64,000 bases of DNA from Streptomyces sp. MspMP-M5 (lineage in GTDB: Bacteria; Actinomycetota; Actinomycetes; Streptomycetales; Streptomycetaceae): contig NZ_KB891881.1 of the NCBI RefSeq assembly GCF_000373585.1, forward strand, positions 93,162-157,161, written 5' to 3'. Under the pieces are notes generated by a model that had not been told where the DNA came from, ran no database searches, and saw nothing but the letters and a program-made list of their open reading frames with translations. This document shows positions 41,615 to 49,002 of this stretch, piece by piece (within the stretch, counting starts at the first letter, position 1; every line of letters starts with the position of its first letter). The position numbers and the translations under genes are program-made.

Positions 41615-42152
41615 GTCTCGACCAAGCGGGCCCTGAGCCGATACGCGTGCCTGTTGGTTGCCGACGGCCACCCGCAGACCCCCTGCACCTCTGCCGCGAA
41701 CAACCTTGGCTGTGGGGGAGTTGGTTGAGATGCTTCATGAGGAGCACGATAATTTCGGCAAATTAACCTATAGCTGCACTGGGAGTGCGGTGTTGTCGTT
41801 CCGGATTGGGTGGGACGGCCGATGGGTCGGGGCGCCAGTCGCTCCACCTTGACGCTCAACACCGGAAGTCCGTAAGGGGATAGCGTCCTGACCTCTGCGT
41901 GGTCAGGGCCGGGGCGAACGAGTCTTCCGTGCCTGGGTTGCTCGGGGCAGGCCGTCGCGGCCTCACTCGGGAAGCCCTCCCTAGGCGTGTCCGATGGGTC
42001 ACTGACCAGGTCTGCCCGTATTGTCAACCGCGGACCAGAGAGTGGTCGGTTCATCGCATCCACCGGGTGGATTCGCTCTTGCAGACATGTCGCTGCGGGC
42101 CAGACGCGGCGGCGTTACCCAGCACCCCGTTACCTGTCGTAGGAGGAACGCC
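41615..42152. other. Intergenic region upstream of secreted peptide
   Basis: About 540 bp with no supported gene on either strand. A short A/T-rich patch at about 41747-41776 (GATAATTTCGGCAAATTAACC) stands out against the GC-rich surroundings and is a promoter candidate. No repeats seen. Confidence 0.45.
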
Positions 42153-42347
42153 ATGCCCCGTAGCACTCGCCGAGCCGTCTCCGTCGTCGTCGGAGCTGTT
42201 GCGCTCGTCGGACTCGTGGCCCCTCAAGCCAGCGCCGACGAGGCCGCCAGTCCGGTCAAGAGAGTCATCACGAAACTGGGCTTCCCGACGGAGAACGTGG
42301 ACAACCTCGTGATCGATGCTGCCGGCGCCGCGAACGATCTCGTCTGA
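42153..42347 (+). CDS. Small secreted peptide precursor
   Basis: 64 residues from the ATG at 42153, with AGGAGGAAC just upstream (strong). A signal peptide with an RR start (MPRSTRRAVSVVVGAVALVG) is cleaved after ASA near residue 28. The mature peptide is about 36 residues, DEAASPVKRVITKLGFPTEN followed by NLVIDAAGAANDLV, without Cys. It is an amphipathic, helix-prone peptide. The very good ribosome site and a strong terminator behind it suggest high expression. The family is not recognised. Confidence 0.75.
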   Translation: MPRSTRRAVSVVVGAVALVGLVAPQASADEAASPVKRVITKLGFPTENVDNLVIDAAGAANDLV

Positions 42348-42373
42348 CTGCGGCCCGTGAGGGAGTGAACAAC

Positions 42374-42407
42374 CGCGGGGCGGGGCGGTGGGCTGCCCCG
42401 CCCCGCG
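42374..42407. terminator. Strong GC hairpin, bidirectional terminator
   Basis: GCGGGGCGGGGC (42375-42386) is the exact complement of GCCCCGCCCCGC (42395-42406); the C42374-G42407 pair makes a 13-bp stem with an 8-nt loop. It ends the secreted-peptide transcript and, from the other side, the ABC-F transcript. Confidence 0.8.
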
Positions 42408-42465
42408 TGCACGACGGTCGTGTAGTTGTTGCTGGCTGTGCAACCGCCGGGTCAGGCGGCGCCGG

Positions 42466-44112
42466 TTAGTGCCTGAGGCCGCTGTGCAGTTCCAGCCGCG
42501 TTCCTGGGAACCGCTGGCGGAAGCCGCGATCGTGCGAGACCGCGACGACTGCCCCTGGGTATGCGGCGAGCGCGGCCTCCAGGTCTTCGACCAGGTCGAG
42601 CGCGATGTGGTTGGTCGGCTCGTCCAGTACGAGCAGGTCCGCGGGCCGGGTGATCAGGTGCGCTATCTGCAACCGTCGTTGCTGCCCCGCGGAGAGGGAA
42701 GCGACCGGGACGCGCAGGTCCTCCTCGCGGAACAGGCCCAGTGCCAGCAGTTGTTCGGCGTGCTCCTCAGGTAATCCGGGTCGGCCGGCGGCGAACGCGG
42801 AGAGCAGCGGTAGGCGTGTGCAGCGCGTGGGGAGTTCCTGCGGCAGGTATCCGATCCGGGCAGCGCGGCGTACCGTACCCGCATCGGGTTCCAGGTCGCC
42901 CGCCAGGATACGCAGCAGGGTTGTCTTGCCGGCGCCGTTCTCGCCTGTGACCAGGAGCCGCTGCCCGTGGCTGATCGTCAGCGGTCCGTCCAGGCAGAAG
43001 CGCTGGCTGACCGCAACGCCGTTGAGCTCGGCGAGCGGGCGGTCGACGGGATGTTCGCCGCGTGTGACTGACAGTGCGGCCGTGAACCGCAGTGGTTCCG
43101 GCGGCGGCGCCACCGGATTGCGCTGCAGATGGGCCAGCCGCTCCCGGACGGCCCGCACCTGACCGCCGAGCTTCGCCTCGTGCGACCGGCGGTGCTTGCC
43201 GAAGCCCTGGCGGGGGTCCCTGCCGGTGACGGCAAGTCGCCTTCCCGCGGCTTCGAGCAGCTCCTCGGTACGGGCAACCTCCTGAAGCCAATCCTCGTAT
43301 GCCTGTTCCGCGCGGCGTCGGGCCGCCGCCTTGGCGGTGCGGTAGCCGGCCCATCCGTCACCGTACCGATGCACCGTGCGCGCATCCCGGTCGACCTCGA
43401 GGATCGTGGTGGCGATGCGTTCGAGGAAGCCGCGGTCGTGGGTGACTGCGACGACGGTGCCGCGGTGCGCGCGCAGGTGTTCCTCGAGCCAGCGCACGGC
43501 CGATGCGTCGAGGTGGTTCGTCGGTTCGTCGAGCAGTAGAAGCTCAGGGGCGGCGGCCAGGACACAGGCGAGTGCGAGCCGCGACTGCTCACCGCCGGAG
43601 AGCGATCCGAGCACGCGGTCGCGGGTGATCCCGGCGAGGCCGAGCCCGTGCATGGCTGCGTCGACCCGGGCGTCCGCCTCGTAGCCACCACGTTCCTGAT
43701 AGGCCATCAATAGATCGCCGTACGCGGTGAGTTCGTCCGGGGAAGCCGCGCCCAGGCGCTGCTCCGCCGCACGGATCCGGCGCTCCATGTCGCGCAGTTC
43801 GCTCAGTGCGCGGTCGACGGCATCCTGCACGGTGCGGTTCGGGCCGAGGTCGAGGGTCTGGGCGAGGTGGCCGGTGCCGCCTGGAAAGCTGACGGTGATC
43901 TCCCCGGCGTCCGGCGACTCGGCCGCGGCGAGCAACCGCAGCAGGGTGGACTTGCCGGAACCGTTCTCACCGATGACGGCGGCCTTCTCGCCTGGGCGGA
44001 CGGTGAAGGAGACCTGGTCGAGGACGGTCCGGGTGCCGTAGGACTTGGTGAGGTGCTTGACGGACAACTGTGCCACGGCAGCGGGTGCAGCGGTATGGGC
44101 GCGTTCGCGCAT
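42466..44112 (-). CDS. ABC-F ATPase (antibiotic resistance type)
   Basis: 548 residues with two ATPase domains and no membrane helices. Walker A motifs are GENGSGKST and GENGAGKTT, signatures are LSGGEQSR and LSAGQQRR, and Walker B is LLLLDEPTNHL and LLVLDEPTNHI. The inter-domain linker (about 255-325) is charged, as in ABC-F proteins that enter the ribosomal E site and dislodge antibiotics. TlrC-, OleB- and VmlR-type proteins are relatives. AGGGAAAG precedes the ATG. A tiny leader gene lies about 70 bp upstream (44180-44203), so drug-induced expression is likely. Confidence 0.9.
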   Translation of the reverse strand: MRERAHTAAPAAVAQLSVKHLTKSYGTRTVLDQVSFTVRPGEKAAVIGENGSGKSTLLRLLAAAESPDAGEITVSFPGGTGHLAQTLDLGPNRTVQDAVDRALSELRDMERRIRAAEQRLGAASPDELTAYGDLLMAYQERGGYEADARVDAAMHGLGLAGITRDRVLGSLSGGEQSRLALACVLAAAPELLLLDEPTNHLDASAVRWLEEHLRAHRGTVVAVTHDRGFLERIATTILEVDRDARTVHRYGDGWAGYRTAKAAARRRAEQAYEDWLQEVARTEELLEAAGRRLAVTGRDPRQGFGKHRRSHEAKLGGQVRAVRERLAHLQRNPVAPPPEPLRFTAALSVTRGEHPVDRPLAELNGVAVSQRFCLDGPLTISHGQRLLVTGENGAGKTTLLRILAGDLEPDAGTVRRAARIGYLPQELPTRCTRLPLLSAFAAGRPGLPEEHAEQLLALGLFREEDLRVPVASLSAGQQRRLQIAHLITRPADLLVLDEPTNHIALDLVEDLEAALAAYPGAVVAVSHDRGFRQRFPGTRLELHSGLRH

Positions 44113-44179
44113 GTGACTTTCCCTGAGAGTGTGAAGTGTCTACGGGCAGCAGAAACGGCGGCGTCGGCCGTGCCCGGAC
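44113..44179 (-). promoter_or_regulatory. Attenuator-like hairpins between leader peptide and ABC-F gene
   Basis: After the leader stop the minus strand can form a CGGGCA...TGCCCG stem with an inner ACGGC...GCCGT stem. The leader's own GGGCA, next to its start codon, could instead pair with the same TGCCC. Two exclusive structures of this kind are what ribosome-stalling attenuation needs. No U-run is seen, so it might act on translation or on a factor-dependent stop. Confidence 0.45.
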
Positions 44180-44203
44180 TCAGATGAAGTAGAAGAAAGT
44201 CAT
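44180..44203 (-). CDS. Leader peptide MTFFYFI of ABC-F gene
   Basis: A seven-codon frame with its own GTGAGGGC ribosome site encodes MTFFYFI and stops before the ABC-F gene. Short aromatic leader peptides precede many inducible ABC-F and Erm resistance genes, where a drug-stalled ribosome on the leader opens the downstream gene. The stop-to-start gap is about 70 nt. Confidence 0.7.
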   Translation of the reverse strand: MTFFYFI

Positions 44204-44491
44204 GCCCTCACCATAGCAGAACGATCCGTCTCGTCTCTGTTTGATGCTGCCACCCGACGCGCCACGTAGTGCTTGACTGTCGACGTGGCGTGAAAGCAGC
44301 GGGAGTTGCGGGCTTGGGGTGGCTCCGGGGTGGGGGTCGAGCCGGCGGCGTTGCGGGAATCCGTCGGAAGCATGCTTAAGCAGCGCATGGTTGCATCGGT
44401 CGGCTTGTGAGGGGCGGAAGGCTTCCGTCCGGTCGGATATGGCTTCCGCGGTACTCCGATCGGAACGAGTGGGTGGCAGCATGGCGGGGTC

Positions 44492-45202
44492 ATGGCCGCA
44501 GCATCGCTGTCGAGAGGGGTGCGCGCCGCGCTGTTCGCCGCGGTGTGCGTTGTGCTGTCCGCGGCCGGCCATGTGATGATGTCCGGTTCCGACGTCGCGT
44601 GGTGGGCGCTGGCCGCTGCGTTCTTGGTGACGGGGGCGGGCGCGTGGGGGGCGGCCGGTCGGCAGCGTGGCCCGGTGGCGATCGTGGGCGGGCTGCTGGG
44701 TGCGCAGGTGTTGCTGCACCATCTCTTTGCGTGGGCGCAGGGAGGGGCTCACGGGGCCATGCCTATGCCCATGCCCGTTCCCCTGCCCATCCCCATGCCC
44801 GTACCTGTGCCAATGCGCGCGAACATGGCTATGTCGGCGGATATGGATATGGGCATGGGCATGGGCGCGGGCATGGACGTGGGTGATGCAGCGCATTGCG
44901 TGCACGGATCCCTCGGGATGGTTGTCGTGCACGGGTTGGCTGCCGTGGTGTGCGGGTTGTGGCTGTGGTGGGGCGAGAGTGCCTTTTTCCGGCTGTTGCG
45001 CTGCCTGGGCATGTTGGCCGTACGAGCCTTCGGGTCGTTCAGGCTGCTGATCGTCTGCTTCGTTCGTCCCGTACAGCGGGCGAGCGTGCGGGCCCTGGCG
45101 CGGGCGGAGTTGCCCGTCGACCGGTTGCGGGCGGCGTTGCTGTGTCATGTGGTGTCGCGGCGCGGGCCGCCGTCGGGGTCGGCCTGTTTGGCCTGTTGCT
45201 GA
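44492..45202 (+). CDS. Membrane protein with Met/Pro-rich metal-binding-like loop
   Basis: 236 residues. Four hydrophobic helices (about 10-30, 37-58, 63-82, 140-160 and a fifth near 180) frame a loop at about 88-130 made of Met-Pro and Met-x repeats (MPMPMPVPLPIPMPVPVPM, then MAMSADMDMGMGMGAGMD), with about 14 Met. Such Met-rich runs bind Cu(I) or Ag(I) in other proteins. Three Cys lie at the C-terminus (CLACC). There is no close family name beyond Streptomyces integral membrane proteins. It is not obviously in an operon. Confidence 0.65.
   Translation: MAAASLSRGVRAALFAAVCVVLSAAGHVMMSGSDVAWWALAAAFLVTGAGAWGAAGRQRGPVAIVGGLLGAQVLLHHLFAWAQGGAHGAMPMPMPVPLPIPMPVPVPMRANMAMSADMDMGMGMGAGMDVGDAAHCVHGSLGMVVVHGLAAVVCGLWLWWGESAFFRLLRCLGMLAVRAFGSFRLLIVCFVRPVQRASVRALARAELPVDRLRAALLCHVVSRRGPPSGSACLACC
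44758..44882. repeat. ATGCCC-type hexamer tract encoding Met-Pro repeats
   Basis: Degenerate repeats of (A/C)TGCCC(A/G) and GG(C/G)ATG run through the middle of the membrane-protein gene. They code for the Met-Pro and Met-Gly loop. The tract is likely to vary in length between strains. Confidence 0.75.
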
Positions 45203-45597
45203 ACGTCCGTCGCGGGCCGCTGGGCCGCCGGACTGCCGGGCTGCTGAGCCGGCCTGGTGGTCGGTGGCGCCTGCGCGCGGGCGATGGACGTGTGGAGTGA
45301 GCGACCGTCGCGGCTGCCCGTGATCCCTGTGGTCGAGGGCGCGCGGCGGGATCTTTGCTGCCTTGCGGCCGCTTGTCCCGGTCCGGCACTCATGTGGTGG
45401 CGGTGACCGTCAGCGGACGGCGGTCGTCCATCTGCCGTGCCCTGGTGCGCTGGGCACCGGTGCGGCCGCATACCGAGGACTGAACCCCGATGACACGCAT
45501 ACATTCTTGGCGTACGCGTGCGCTCGACCGCGCCGTGGTTCGCCGGCTGAGGGCACCGTTTCCCATTCCCCGTCGCTTCCTGTCCGAACTGAGGAAC
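45203..45597. other. Intergenic region, no gene seen
   Basis: About 395 bp between the membrane-protein gene (+) and the end of the anti-sigma gene (-). The open frames lack codon bias. No hairpin stood out on reading. Confidence 0.45.
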
Positions 45598-45840
45598 TCA
45601 GCTGCCGCCCGTACCGTCCCGGTGGGCCGTCAGCGACTTCAGCAACCGGTCCGTCCAATCGGGGCCGGGGCCGGGAGTCGTACTGCTCATGGTGCGCAGC
45701 CTTTCGGCATCGGCGGCCCAGCGGCGGCAGTCGGCGCATCGGGCGAGATGCCGGTCGAGGGCCTCCGACTCAGGGGCGTCGTAGTCGAGTTCGCCGTCCA
45801 GGCGGGCGGAGAGGGCGGCGCGGTGGGGGGCGCAGATCAT
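45598..45840 (-). CDS. Zinc-finger (zf-HC2) anti-sigma factor
   Basis: 80 residues. The motif EALDRHLARCADCRRWAADA carries the H-x3-C-x2-C of the zf-HC2/ZAS anti-sigma domain, and the N-terminal ICAPHRAALSARLDGELD gives the preceding part. No membrane helix is present, so the protein is soluble, as in RsrA-type redox sensors. It is encoded divergently from the ECF sigma gene, with starts 73 bp apart, instead of downstream of it. Confidence 0.8.
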   Translation of the reverse strand: MICAPHRAALSARLDGELDYDAPESEALDRHLARCADCRRWAADAERLRTMSSTTPGPGPDWTDRLLKSLTAHRDGTGGS

Positions 45841-45913
45841 GGCTCCATTGTCGCTCCTACGAAGCCCCCCGTGGGTATACGTGCTGTCGCTTTCCCGGGG
45901 CCGGGGGCGTGCG

Positions 45914-46588
45914 ATGGACGATGAGCAGGTGACCGCCCTGGCGTTGGCCGCACGTGCCGGCGACTCGGCGGCAGTGGAGGCGTTCGTCCGGGCCACGCAG
46001 CGGGATGTGTGGCGGTTCGTCGCCCATCTGACCGATCCGCAGTCGGCGGACGACCTCGCGCAGGAGACGTTTCTGCGTGCGCTGGGCAGCCTGGCGCGTT
46101 TCGCCGGGCGTTCCTCGGCCCGTACGTGGCTGCTCTCGATCGCCCGCCGGGTGGTGGTGGACCGGCATCGGGCCGCCTCCGCCCGGCCCAAGAAGGCGGA
46201 TGTGGCGGACTGGGAGGCGAGCGCGGAGCGCTGCCAGCCGCATGGCCTGCCGGGTTTCGAGGAGCGGGTGGCGCTCGACGAACTGCTCGCCGGCCTCCCG
46301 GACGACCGGCGGGAGGCGTTCGTGCTCACGCAGGTGGTCGGCCTGCCGTATGCGGAGGCGGCCCAGGTCGTCGGCTGTCCCGTGGGCACGGTGCGGTCGC
46401 GCGTCGCCCGGGCGCGGGACCAGCTGATCACCTTGCTGCGGGCCGCCGAGGCTCCCGTGGAACGGTCCCGCGCAGGGCGCGGCGAAAACGGCCGGGAACC
46501 GAAGGCGTTCGGTGTCCGACAGCTCTCCATGGCCGGGGCGCATGCCCCCGGGACGCGGCACGCGATGAGTGCGGGGAGGAGGGTGTGA
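45914..46588 (+). CDS. ECF sigma factor
   Basis: 224 residues from the ATG at 45914; 45839 is an alternative start. Region 2 reads DVWRFVAHLTDPQSADDLAQ then ETFLRALGSL, and region 4 LPDDRREAFVLTQVVGLPYA then VGCPVGTVRSRVARARDQL. It directs RNA polymerase to stress promoters. The zf-HC2 partner is divergent. Its TGA overlaps the ATG of the metal ABC gene (TGATG), so sigma and transporter are cotranscribed, which implies that it senses or controls metal supply. The C-terminus (~45 residues) is basic and unusual. Confidence 0.9.
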   Translation: MDDEQVTALALAARAGDSAAVEAFVRATQRDVWRFVAHLTDPQSADDLAQETFLRALGSLARFAGRSSARTWLLSIARRVVVDRHRAASARPKKADVADWEASAERCQPHGLPGFEERVALDELLAGLPDDRREAFVLTQVVGLPYAEAAQVVGCPVGTVRSRVARARDQLITLLRAAEAPVERSRAGRGENGREPKAFGVRQLSMAGAHAPGTRHAMSAGRRV

Positions 46589-47223
46589 TGGACGGGCTCG
46601 GCGTACACATGGCCGAGGTCTGCTGCCGTCACGGCCGGCAGGAGGTGGTGCGTGAGGTGGATCTCGACATCGCCGCCGGTTCGCGGGTGGCGCTGACCGG
46701 AACGAACGGGTCGGGCAAGACGACGTTGCTGCGTGCGGTACTGGGACTGCACCGCAAGGTCGGCGGCCGGATCTCGGTGGGCGGCAGGCCGGCCGGCACG
46801 GCGGCCGAGTGGGCGTGGCGGCGGCGGGCCTGTGCCTGGATCCCGCAACGCCCGGCCGTCGGCCGCTTCCCGCTGCTGGTACGGGAGTTGCTGGCCAGCA
46901 GCTGGGCTGCGCGGGAGGCGACGGAGGCGGCAGGGCGGCTGGGCGTCGGTGAACTCGCCGACCGGCCCCTGCACACGCTCTCCGGCGGCCAGCTCCAGCG
47001 GGTCCATCTGGCCAGGGCGGTCGGCTGTGTGGCGGCCGGCGCGGGAGTGCTGCTGGCCGACGAGCCCACGGCCGCGCTGGACTTCGACGGGCAGTCGGAG
47101 GCGGCCGAGGTGCTCACCGGCCTTCCGGTGACGCTGATCGTGGTGACCCATGACCGGGGGCTGGCGCAGCGGTGCGACCGGGTCCTGGAGATGGCCGCCG
47201 GGCGGCTCCGGGAGGTCCGATGA
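46588..47223 (+). CDS. Metal ABC transporter ATPase (ZnuC-like)
   Basis: 211 residues from the ATG at 46588 with GGGGAGGAGG upstream; longer frames are shadows of the sigma gene. Walker A is GTNGSGKTT, the signature is LSGGQLQRVHLARA and Walker B is VLLADEPTAALD, followed by the H loop VVTHDRG. The size is short, as in cluster 9 metal importers. It couples to the sigma gene (1-bp overlap) and to the permease (4-bp ATGA overlap). Confidence 0.9.
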   Translation: MDGLGVHMAEVCCRHGRQEVVREVDLDIAAGSRVALTGTNGSGKTTLLRAVLGLHRKVGGRISVGGRPAGTAAEWAWRRRACAWIPQRPAVGRFPLLVRELLASSWAAREATEAAGRLGVGELADRPLHTLSGGQLQRVHLARAVGCVAAGAGVLLADEPTAALDFDGQSEAAEVLTGLPVTLIVVTHDRGLAQRCDRVLEMAAGRLREVR

Positions 47224-48089
47224 ACGGGGCCGGGTTCGCGCACCTCGGCGATCTGCTGAGCCTGGTGCCGGTGCAGCGCGCGGGTCTCGCGCTGCTGCTG
47301 GCGGCCGTCGGGCTGCCGGTGGTGGGGGTGGTGATCGTGGGGCTGGACATCATGCCGGTCCGCTTCGCGATGATGCATGTGGCGCTGCTGGGGATCGCGA
47401 TCGGGATGCTGACCGGGCTCGACCCGGCCGTGTGCGCGATCGTCACCTGTGCCCTGGCCGGAGCCGGGATCAGCCCACTGGCCCGTACACCCGACGGGCT
47501 GTCCGGGGCGATGGGGCTGCTGATGAGTCTGGCCATCGCCGCGGCGCTGCTCGTCCTGGCGGTCTCGGGCGTCAATGCCGCCGGGGCCTTCGCGCTGCTG
47601 TGGGGGGCGATCCTGTCGGTGGGCGACGGGGACGTGGCCGTCCTCGCGGTCCTCGCGGTGATCGTCCCCGGGCTGTTCTGGTGGCGGCGGCGCCAGGTGG
47701 CACTGCTGCTGCACGACCGCGAACTCGCCGTCTGTGCCGGGGTACCGGCGCAGCGGCTGACCCTGATCCTGCTGGTCCTCGTCGCGGTGGCGGTGGCCGG
47801 CGCGATCCGGCTCACCGGTGCACTGCTGGTGGACGCCCTCACCCTGCTGCCCGCGCTGGCCGCCCGCCGACTGGGCCGCTCCCTGGGCTCGATCGTCGGC
47901 TGGGCGATCGGCATCGGCACGGCCGTCAACCTCGTCGGCTTCCTGCTGGCCCTGGTCCTGGACCTGCCGCCCGGACCGATTCTCGTCCTCGTGGCCGGGG
48001 CGACGGCCCTGGTCGCCCACCTCGTCCCCGAACGGAGGAACCGCTCATGGCGCAAGTCCGCGTCTCCTTCCTCTCCGCCGTCGCACTGA
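47220..48089 (+). CDS. Metal ABC transporter permease (ZnuB/ABC-3 family)
   Basis: 289 residues, about eight hydrophobic helices. GLDIMPVRFAMMHVALLGIA and LTGALLVDALTLLPALAARR match the conserved cytoplasmic loops of the ABC-3 family that imports Zn, Mn or Fe. The start is within the ATPase stop (ATGA). The end overlaps the start of the binding-protein gene by 43 bp, so the three genes are tightly coupled. Confidence 0.88.
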   Translation: MNGAGFAHLGDLLSLVPVQRAGLALLLAAVGLPVVGVVIVGLDIMPVRFAMMHVALLGIAIGMLTGLDPAVCAIVTCALAGAGISPLARTPDGLSGAMGLLMSLAIAAALLVLAVSGVNAAGAFALLWGAILSVGDGDVAVLAVLAVIVPGLFWWRRRQVALLLHDRELAVCAGVPAQRLTLILLVLVAVAVAGAIRLTGALLVDALTLLPALAARRLGRSLGSIVGWAIGIGTAVNLVGFLLALVLDLPPGPILVLVAGATALVAHLVPERRNRSWRKSASPSSPPSH

Positions 48090-48859
48090 CGGCGGGACTG
48101 TCCCTGCTCGCCGCCTGTTCCGGCGGCGGCAGCACCGACGACGCCGCGCATGCTGGGTCCCACGGCAAGAAGAACGGCGGGCCGGTGGTCGTGGCCACCA
48201 CCACCTGGGAGGCGGCCTTCGCCCATGCCGCCGGTGCGCCGGACGTCAAGGTCATCGTGCCGTCGACCGTGCAGCACGCCCCCGACTACGAGCCCAAGCC
48301 CTCCGACCTCGCCGCGGTCGCCGGCGCCGACTATGTGCTCTACGCCCCGTTCGAGCCCTTCGCGGGGAAGATCAAGAAGGCCGCGGGGTCGAAGGCCGAA
48401 CTCGTGGAGGTGAACCTCGACAACACCGCCGCCAAGGCCACCGCCCAAGTGGCGGCGCTGGGACGGAAGTTCGGCACCGAGAAGGCGGCAGCTGCCTGGA
48501 CGAAGTCCTTCCAGGCCGAGTACGGCAAGCTCTCTGCCGAGGTGAAGAAGGCGTGGCCGGGCGGCCGCCGTCCGTCGGTGGTGGCCCAGACGTTCTCCAC
48601 CTGGGCCGCGCAGATGGCGGGCGCCGACCTGCTCGGCACGTACGGGCCGGACCCGGTGACCCCCGGCCAGGTGTCCAAACTGTCGGCGAAGAAGCCGTCG
48701 CTGGTCCTGGACAACGTCCATATGTCGACCGGCACCGTCCTGCCGGACTCCGGCGCCAAGCAGGTGGAGATCGCCAACTACCCCGGCAAGGACCTGGACC
48801 TGCTGAAGGTGTATCGCGAGGCCGCGACCGCGATCGAGAGGAGTCTGTCCACGTCCTGA
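48047..48859 (+). CDS. Metal-binding lipoprotein of ABC importer (ZnuA-like, atypical)
   Basis: 270 residues from the ATG at 48047 with CGGAGGAAC upstream. The lipobox LSLLAACSGG (Cys24) makes it a lipoprotein. The region HAPDYEPKPSDLAAVAGADY corresponds to the ligand loop of ZnuA/TroA proteins (usually DPHxYEPxPSD), but the first His is out of place. A second His appears in DNVHMSTGT. The usual His-rich loop is absent. The partner permease and ATPase precede it, and metal choice cannot be read. Confidence 0.82.
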   Translation: MAQVRVSFLSAVALTAGLSLLAACSGGGSTDDAAHAGSHGKKNGGPVVVATTTWEAAFAHAAGAPDVKVIVPSTVQHAPDYEPKPSDLAAVAGADYVLYAPFEPFAGKIKKAAGSKAELVEVNLDNTAAKATAQVAALGRKFGTEKAAAAWTKSFQAEYGKLSAEVKKAWPGGRRPSVVAQTFSTWAAQMAGADLLGTYGPDPVTPGQVSKLSAKKPSLVLDNVHMSTGTVLPDSGAKQVEIANYPGKDLDLLKVYREAATAIERSLSTS

Positions 48860-48942
48860 GCGGGGGCCTGTTCGACAGGTCGCCAAGTCAGAGTGCTGAC
48901 ATGCCAGTTGGTCGACAGGTTCGGTAGGGCGACAGTGTGGTG

Positions 48943-48975
48943 AAGGGCCGCGGATCGATCTTTGCCGCGGCCCTT
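48943..48975. terminator. Bidirectional terminator hairpin
   Basis: AAGGGCCGCGG (48943-48953) is the exact complement of CCGCGGCCCTT (48965-48975), with an 11-nt loop and a short T run after it. It separates the convergent lipoprotein (+) and CoA-ligase (-) genes. Confidence 0.85.
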
Positions 48976-49002
48976 TCGCCTGCCCGGGCCGTGGGTGCGC
49001 GG

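Noticed and set aside
44180..45148. 322-residue frame that ends with the leader peptide
   Set aside because: The long frame is a shadow of the Met-rich membrane gene; only the last seven codons have their own ribosome site and start codon.
45598..47151. 517-residue minus-strand frame across the sigma and ABC genes
   Set aside because: Only its last 80 residues (45598-45840) have a real domain (zf-HC2). The rest is a shadow of the plus-strand genes.
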